Assembly: GCA_005789975.1 (NCBI GenBank)
Contig: SXWC01000046.1
Location: 1 to 31,629 of the forward strand
Origin: Planctomycetaceae bacterium
GTDB taxonomy: Bacteria > Planctomycetota > Planctomycetia > Pirellulales > UBA1268
Direction: 5' to 3'
DNA: 31,629 nucleotides
Part shown: positions 29,289 through 31,629 of the stretch, piece by piece
Position numbering within the stretch: the stretch's first letter is position 1
Layout: each line of letters starts with the position of its first letter
Notes under the pieces: model-generated
Databases searched by the model: none
Told to the model about the DNA's origin: nothing
Seen by the model: only the letters and a program-made list of their open reading frames with translations
Translations under genes and position numbers: made by a program

Positions 29289-30641
29289 TTACAAGTATGT
29301 GCGGCGGTTGACGGTGGCCTTCCAGCGGCCCGATGCGGCGATCTCGACGAGCTGGGCCTGCGTGAACGAGCGGCCGTGTTCGAGGACGGCGCGGCGGATC
29401 ACTTCCTTGACGTCGGCGCCCGTGGCGCCGTCGAGCACATGGGCCAGTGCTGCGAGGTCGAGCGGCAGGCTGAGCGGCGCGAGGTGCCGCGCCAGGATTC
29501 CCTCGCGCGAGGCTTCGTCGGGCTTGGGCAACGTGATCACGATGTCGAATCGATTCGACCGCTGGGCGGCGGGGTCGAGCGATTTGGGATCGTTCGTGGT
29601 GGCGATCGTGAGGATGTCTTCGCGTTGGCGGACCCCGTCGAGCGTGGCCAGGAAGTCGGCGAGGCCGGCGTTGTCGCCGCTGCCATCGCGATGTCCGAGC
29701 ACGAGGTCGATGTCGTCGAGCACGACGAGCGTCGGGCCGAAGGTGTCGCTCTCGGCGTAGATATCGGCGATCTGGTGCCGCACCGAGTTGGCGTCGGCGA
29801 GGATCGTGGTGTAACGCCCGGCGAGCGCCGTCGCGATCACGCGCACGAGATGCGTCTTGCCGACGCCGGGCGGCCCGGCCACGAGCAGCCCGCGGTTGGT
29901 GCCGAGGCCCAGTGAGCGAAGAAGCTCGCGGCGCTCGGTCGCCGAGGCGAGAAAAATGTCTACTTCCCGCCACACGTCGGCCGGCAAAATGAGGTCGGCG
30001 CGCTCGTTCGCGAGTGCGCGGCTCGCGCCGATCCGCAGGCAGCCGTCATCGACGCGTGCCTCGAGCACCCGGCCACGCAGCGGATTTTCGCTGGTCTTCA
30101 GCCGACGCTGGAGGTCGGCGAGCACACGCTCGGCCTCGGCCTTGTGGGCCGTCGAGGAGAGGATGCAAAACTCGCGCTGCCAGCTGCGGTCGTCGATCGC
30201 CATGCACAAGGGCACGGAGGCGAGCGTGTCTGCCGGGAAAAACGCCACCAGCCGTCCCGGCACCACGAGCTTCTCGTCGATGCCGAGATCGAGCTGCGTC
30301 CAGGTGGGGGGCAGTCCGTCACCCGGCGAGCCGATCACGATCCGCCCGGCATGACGCTGCATCTCGAGACGCATGAGATTGCCCAGGAGCAGGAGTGATG
30401 TCGCCGGGCCGGTGGACTTCGTGCTCGCAATCTCGAGGCAATCGATGCCGAGGTGGTGGATCGCGAACTGGGCGGGGGGCATCACGGCCACGGGCTGGTT
30501 GCCGAGGAGTTGCCCCAATACCCGGATCGTCTCGCGGGAGTGCTCGCTCGCCGATTGCAGGATCGCGTCGAGCGACCGTTCTCCGGCAGGTGTCGCCGGG
30601 GAGAGGTGCTCTCCCTCGTGTTCGATCCGAGCGCTTTCCAT
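29289..30641 (-). CDS. Orphan AAA+ ATPase
   Basis: A 450-residue cytoplasmic protein. The C-terminal AAA+ module (about 225-425) has Walker A GPPGVGKT (256-263), Walker B TLVVLDD (304-310, with DD rather than the commoner DE), sensor-1 ATTND (N350) and a second region of homology with arginines R361 and R364 in AAQRSNRFD. It closes with a helical lid, [18 protein letters not shown]. This is the classic AAA pattern of CDC48/FtsH-like remodelling ATPases, but no Zn-protease motif or membrane segment is present. Residues 1-225 form a separate N-terminal domain with no recognised family, probably for substrate recognition. AGGAGG lies just upstream of the ATG at 30641. It stands alone, convergent with the DUF4143 gene. 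The substrate is unknown. Confidence 0.88.
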   Translation of the reverse strand: MESARIEHEGEHLSPATPAGERSLDAILQSASEHSRETIRVLGQLLGNQPVAVMPPAQFAIHHLGIDCLEIASTKSTGPATSLLLLGNLMRLEMQRHAGRIVIGSPGDGLPPTWTQLDLGIDEKLVVPGRLVAFFPADTLASVPLCMAIDDRSWQREFCILSSTAHKAEAERVLADLQRRLKTSENPLRGRVLEARVDDGCLRIGASRALANERADLILPADVWREVDIFLASATERRELLRSLGLGTNRGLLVAGPPGVGKTHLVRVIATALAGRYTTILADANSVRHQIADIYAESDTFGPTLVVLDDIDLVLGHRDGSGDNAGLADFLATLDGVRQREDILTIATTNDPKSLDPAAQRSNRFDIVITLPKPDEASREGILARHLAPLSLPLDLAALAHVLDGATGADVKEVIRRAVLEHGRSFTQAQLVEIAASGRWKATVNRRTYL

Positions 30642-30661
30642 CCGCCGCCTCCTGCCGCCAT

Positions 30662-30805
30662 GGGCTCCCCGCCGGCTTCACGAAACCTCTGCCGAGCCTG
30701 GCGGCGGTCGTCGGCTACGGGCTCGCCTTCTTCTTCCTGTCGCTCACGCTCGACAAGGTGCCCGTGGGGATCGCCTACGCCGTCTGGAGCGCGGCCGAAG
30801 GATAG
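30662..30805 (+). pseudogene. Fragment of an SMR-family multidrug transporter (EmrE/QacE type)
   Basis: The plus-strand frame reads [20 protein letters not shown] and continues [27 protein letters not shown] to a TAG at 30803-30805. This aligns by eye with the middle of EmrE-like proteins: SEGFTRLWPS, the second membrane helix, and PTGIAYAIWSG. The first helix with the essential Glu and the last two helices are missing, and no start codon or ribosome binding site is in place. The fragment abuts the start of the divergent AAA+ gene, so the 5' half was probably lost in the rearrangement that created this junction. Sequence identity to the family is clear; loss of function is inferred. Confidence 0.78.
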
Positions 30806-31005
30806 CCCGGCCAATGGCACATCCGCAACGGTTTTCGGGCTGATGAGCGGCTCGTGAACTGAGGGCCCGGCCTTCCTGACCCAAAAAGGCGTTCCCGAAA
30901 CACGCGGCTTTCCTCGCTGCAGTGGCGGTTTTTTTACCCTCGGCGCGGAGTCTCTTCGAGTCGGGCCGCGTGGCGGCTGCTTCAGCGCCTGGCGTCCGGC
31001 AGCGG

Positions 31006-31116
31006 TCAGAGGCTGTGAGTATCGATGGCGGGCAGCTCGTCCGGCGACGGCTCAAAGACGTCGCGATCGTCATGGATCTGCACGAATTCGCCCCAGTCGG
31101 TGGGCGGCCACCGCCA
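31006..31116 (-). pseudogene. Possible C-terminal gene remnant, family unknown
   Basis: Reading leftward, 36 codons from 31116 give WRWPPTDWGEFVQIHDD and continue RDVFEPSPDELPAIDTHSL to a TGA at 31008-31006. Third codon positions are mostly G or C, as in the real genes here, and the peptide is acidic and non-repetitive, unlike typical antisense translations in this window. No start codon or recognisable family was found, so it may be the tail of a lost gene. Confidence 0.35.
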
Positions 31117-31119
31117 AAA

Positions 31120-31199
31120 CCCCCGTCGATGGCGTGAAGGTGAACGTCTGACCGAGCGTCAGCGCTCCGGTCGTCCACTCGCCCGTGTGAGATTTTGAT
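31120..31199 (-). pseudogene. Possible cupredoxin-like fragment
   Basis: The minus-strand frame reads TSKSHTGEWTTGALTLGQTFTFTPSTG. The pattern TGEWxxGxLxxGQTFxxTF resembles the segment before the copper-binding loop of plastocyanin-like domains. No downstream Cys/His/Met ligands remain in frame; after TPSTG the frame becomes unrelated. This is a weak resemblance and could be chance. Confidence 0.25.
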
Positions 31200-31300
31200 G
31201 TGGCTCGCGCGGTTGCTTGTGATGCGGCAGGGCCTTCCCTATCGTGGGGAGCCGACGCGGGAAAGCGGCGGAAGAGAAAGCACACGGAGCGCGGCGGAGC

Positions 31301-31629
31301 ATGGAGTTTTACGACGCGATCGAGGCCCTCTCCAACGGCCAGATGCTCCTGCTGATCACCGCCCTGGCAATCGCCTTCGGGTTCGAGTGCGTCAACGGCT
31401 TTCACGACACGGCCAACGCCGTCGCGACCGTCATCTACACCAAGTCGCTCAAGCCCACGCCCGCAGTCGTCTGGTCGGGCATCTGGAATTTCATCGGGGT
31501 CCACGCCGGCGGAATCGGGGTGGCCTTCAGCATCGTCCACCTGCTGCCGGTCGATCTGCTCGTCAACATCAAGACCGGCAAGGGATTGGCGATGGTGCTG
31601 GCGCTGCTGCTGGCGGCCATCATCTGGAA
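31301..31629 (+). CDS. PiT-family inorganic phosphate transporter, N-terminal part (cut by window edge)
   Basis: The first 109 codons of an inner-membrane protein that imports inorganic phosphate with cations. After MEFYDAIEALSNGQ a first membrane helix contains LLLITALAIAFGFECVNG, followed directly by the family signature GFHDTANAVATVI, whose Asn and Asp residues contribute to the substrate path. A second helix (VVWSGIWNFIGVHAGG) and a third (MVLALLLAAIIW) follow. ATG 31301 is preceded by purine-rich GGAG runs (31285-31289 and 31296-31299 regions). The remaining part and the second copy of the signature lie outside the window. I cannot see whether a PhoU-like or DUF47 partner gene is nearby. 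Confidence 0.92.
   Translation, partial: MEFYDAIEALSNGQMLLLITALAIAFGFECVNGFHDTANAVATVIYTKSLKPTPAVVWSGIWNFIGVHAGGIGVAFSIVHLLPVDLLVNIKTGKGLAMVLALLLAAIIW

Larger units (their letters stand above)
30806..31300. other. Gap with gene remnants but no intact gene
   Basis: This 495-base stretch separates the SMR fragment from the PiT gene. It has short minus-strand coding-like pieces (31006-31116 and 31120-31199, listed separately). A run of seven T at 30929-30935 has no clear hairpin before it. I see no intact gene or RNA gene. Confidence 0.5.

Noticed and set aside
30929..30935. A run of seven T as a terminator
   Set aside because: No convincing stem precedes it on the plus strand, and no intact gene ends there.

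Overview
This GC-rich window looks like part of a planctomycete chromosome (Pirellulales-like). The organism call rests on gene content: DUF1501, DUF1549/DUF1553 and PSCyt1-type cytochrome/WD40 proteins, a DUF1559 prepilin-like protein, a secreted enzyme with an N-terminal LEDRRML motif, a PEP-CTERM protein, and a Tat-exported Gfo/Idh/MocA oxidoreductase. I saw no rRNA, tRNA, CRISPR array or intact insertion sequence.

Layout. 1-3580: a truncated HtrA-type periplasmic protease (minus strand), divergent from ribonuclease III (rnc), then two envelope proteins (DUF4410-like and DUF4239-like). 3677-11223: secreted and surface proteins on the plus strand. These are a multidomain glycoside hydrolase resembling GH87 alpha-1,3-glucanases, a beta-strand-repeat protein with a PEP-CTERM tail, a DUF1559 prepilin-like protein and a small exported TPR protein. 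11248-19088: a GntR-type regulator (minus) divergent from a plus-strand run of a GH71/99-like hydrolase, a small exported TPR-like protein, a clan GH-A hydrolase, a Tat-exported Gfo/Idh/MocA oxidoreductase and a HEAT-repeat protein. This has the content of a regulated carbohydrate-degradation locus. 19089-19513 has no convincing gene but carries palindromes.

19514-27642 is a compact four-gene minus-strand operon: DUF1501, PPC-domain protein, DUF1549/DUF1553 cytochrome-like protein, then PSCyt1/WD40/coiled-coil protein. Two of its junctions are stop/start overlaps. The set is recurrent in planctomycetes and its biochemical role is not established. It is the best candidate here for an incompletely described system.

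27643-31629 looks like a more mobile or decaying zone. It has a DUF4143 ATPase behind a strong promoter and an unusually AT-rich operator-like palindrome, an orphan AAA+ ATPase, a fragment of an SMR multidrug transporter, two weaker gene-remnant candidates, and the start of a PiT-family phosphate transporter that runs off the window.

Recurring non-coding themes are extended -10 elements of the form TGCTAnA, GC-rich perfect hairpins in gene gaps, and short in-phase tandem triplications at the 5' ends of exported-protein genes. All functions are inferred from reading motifs by eye; no database search was run.
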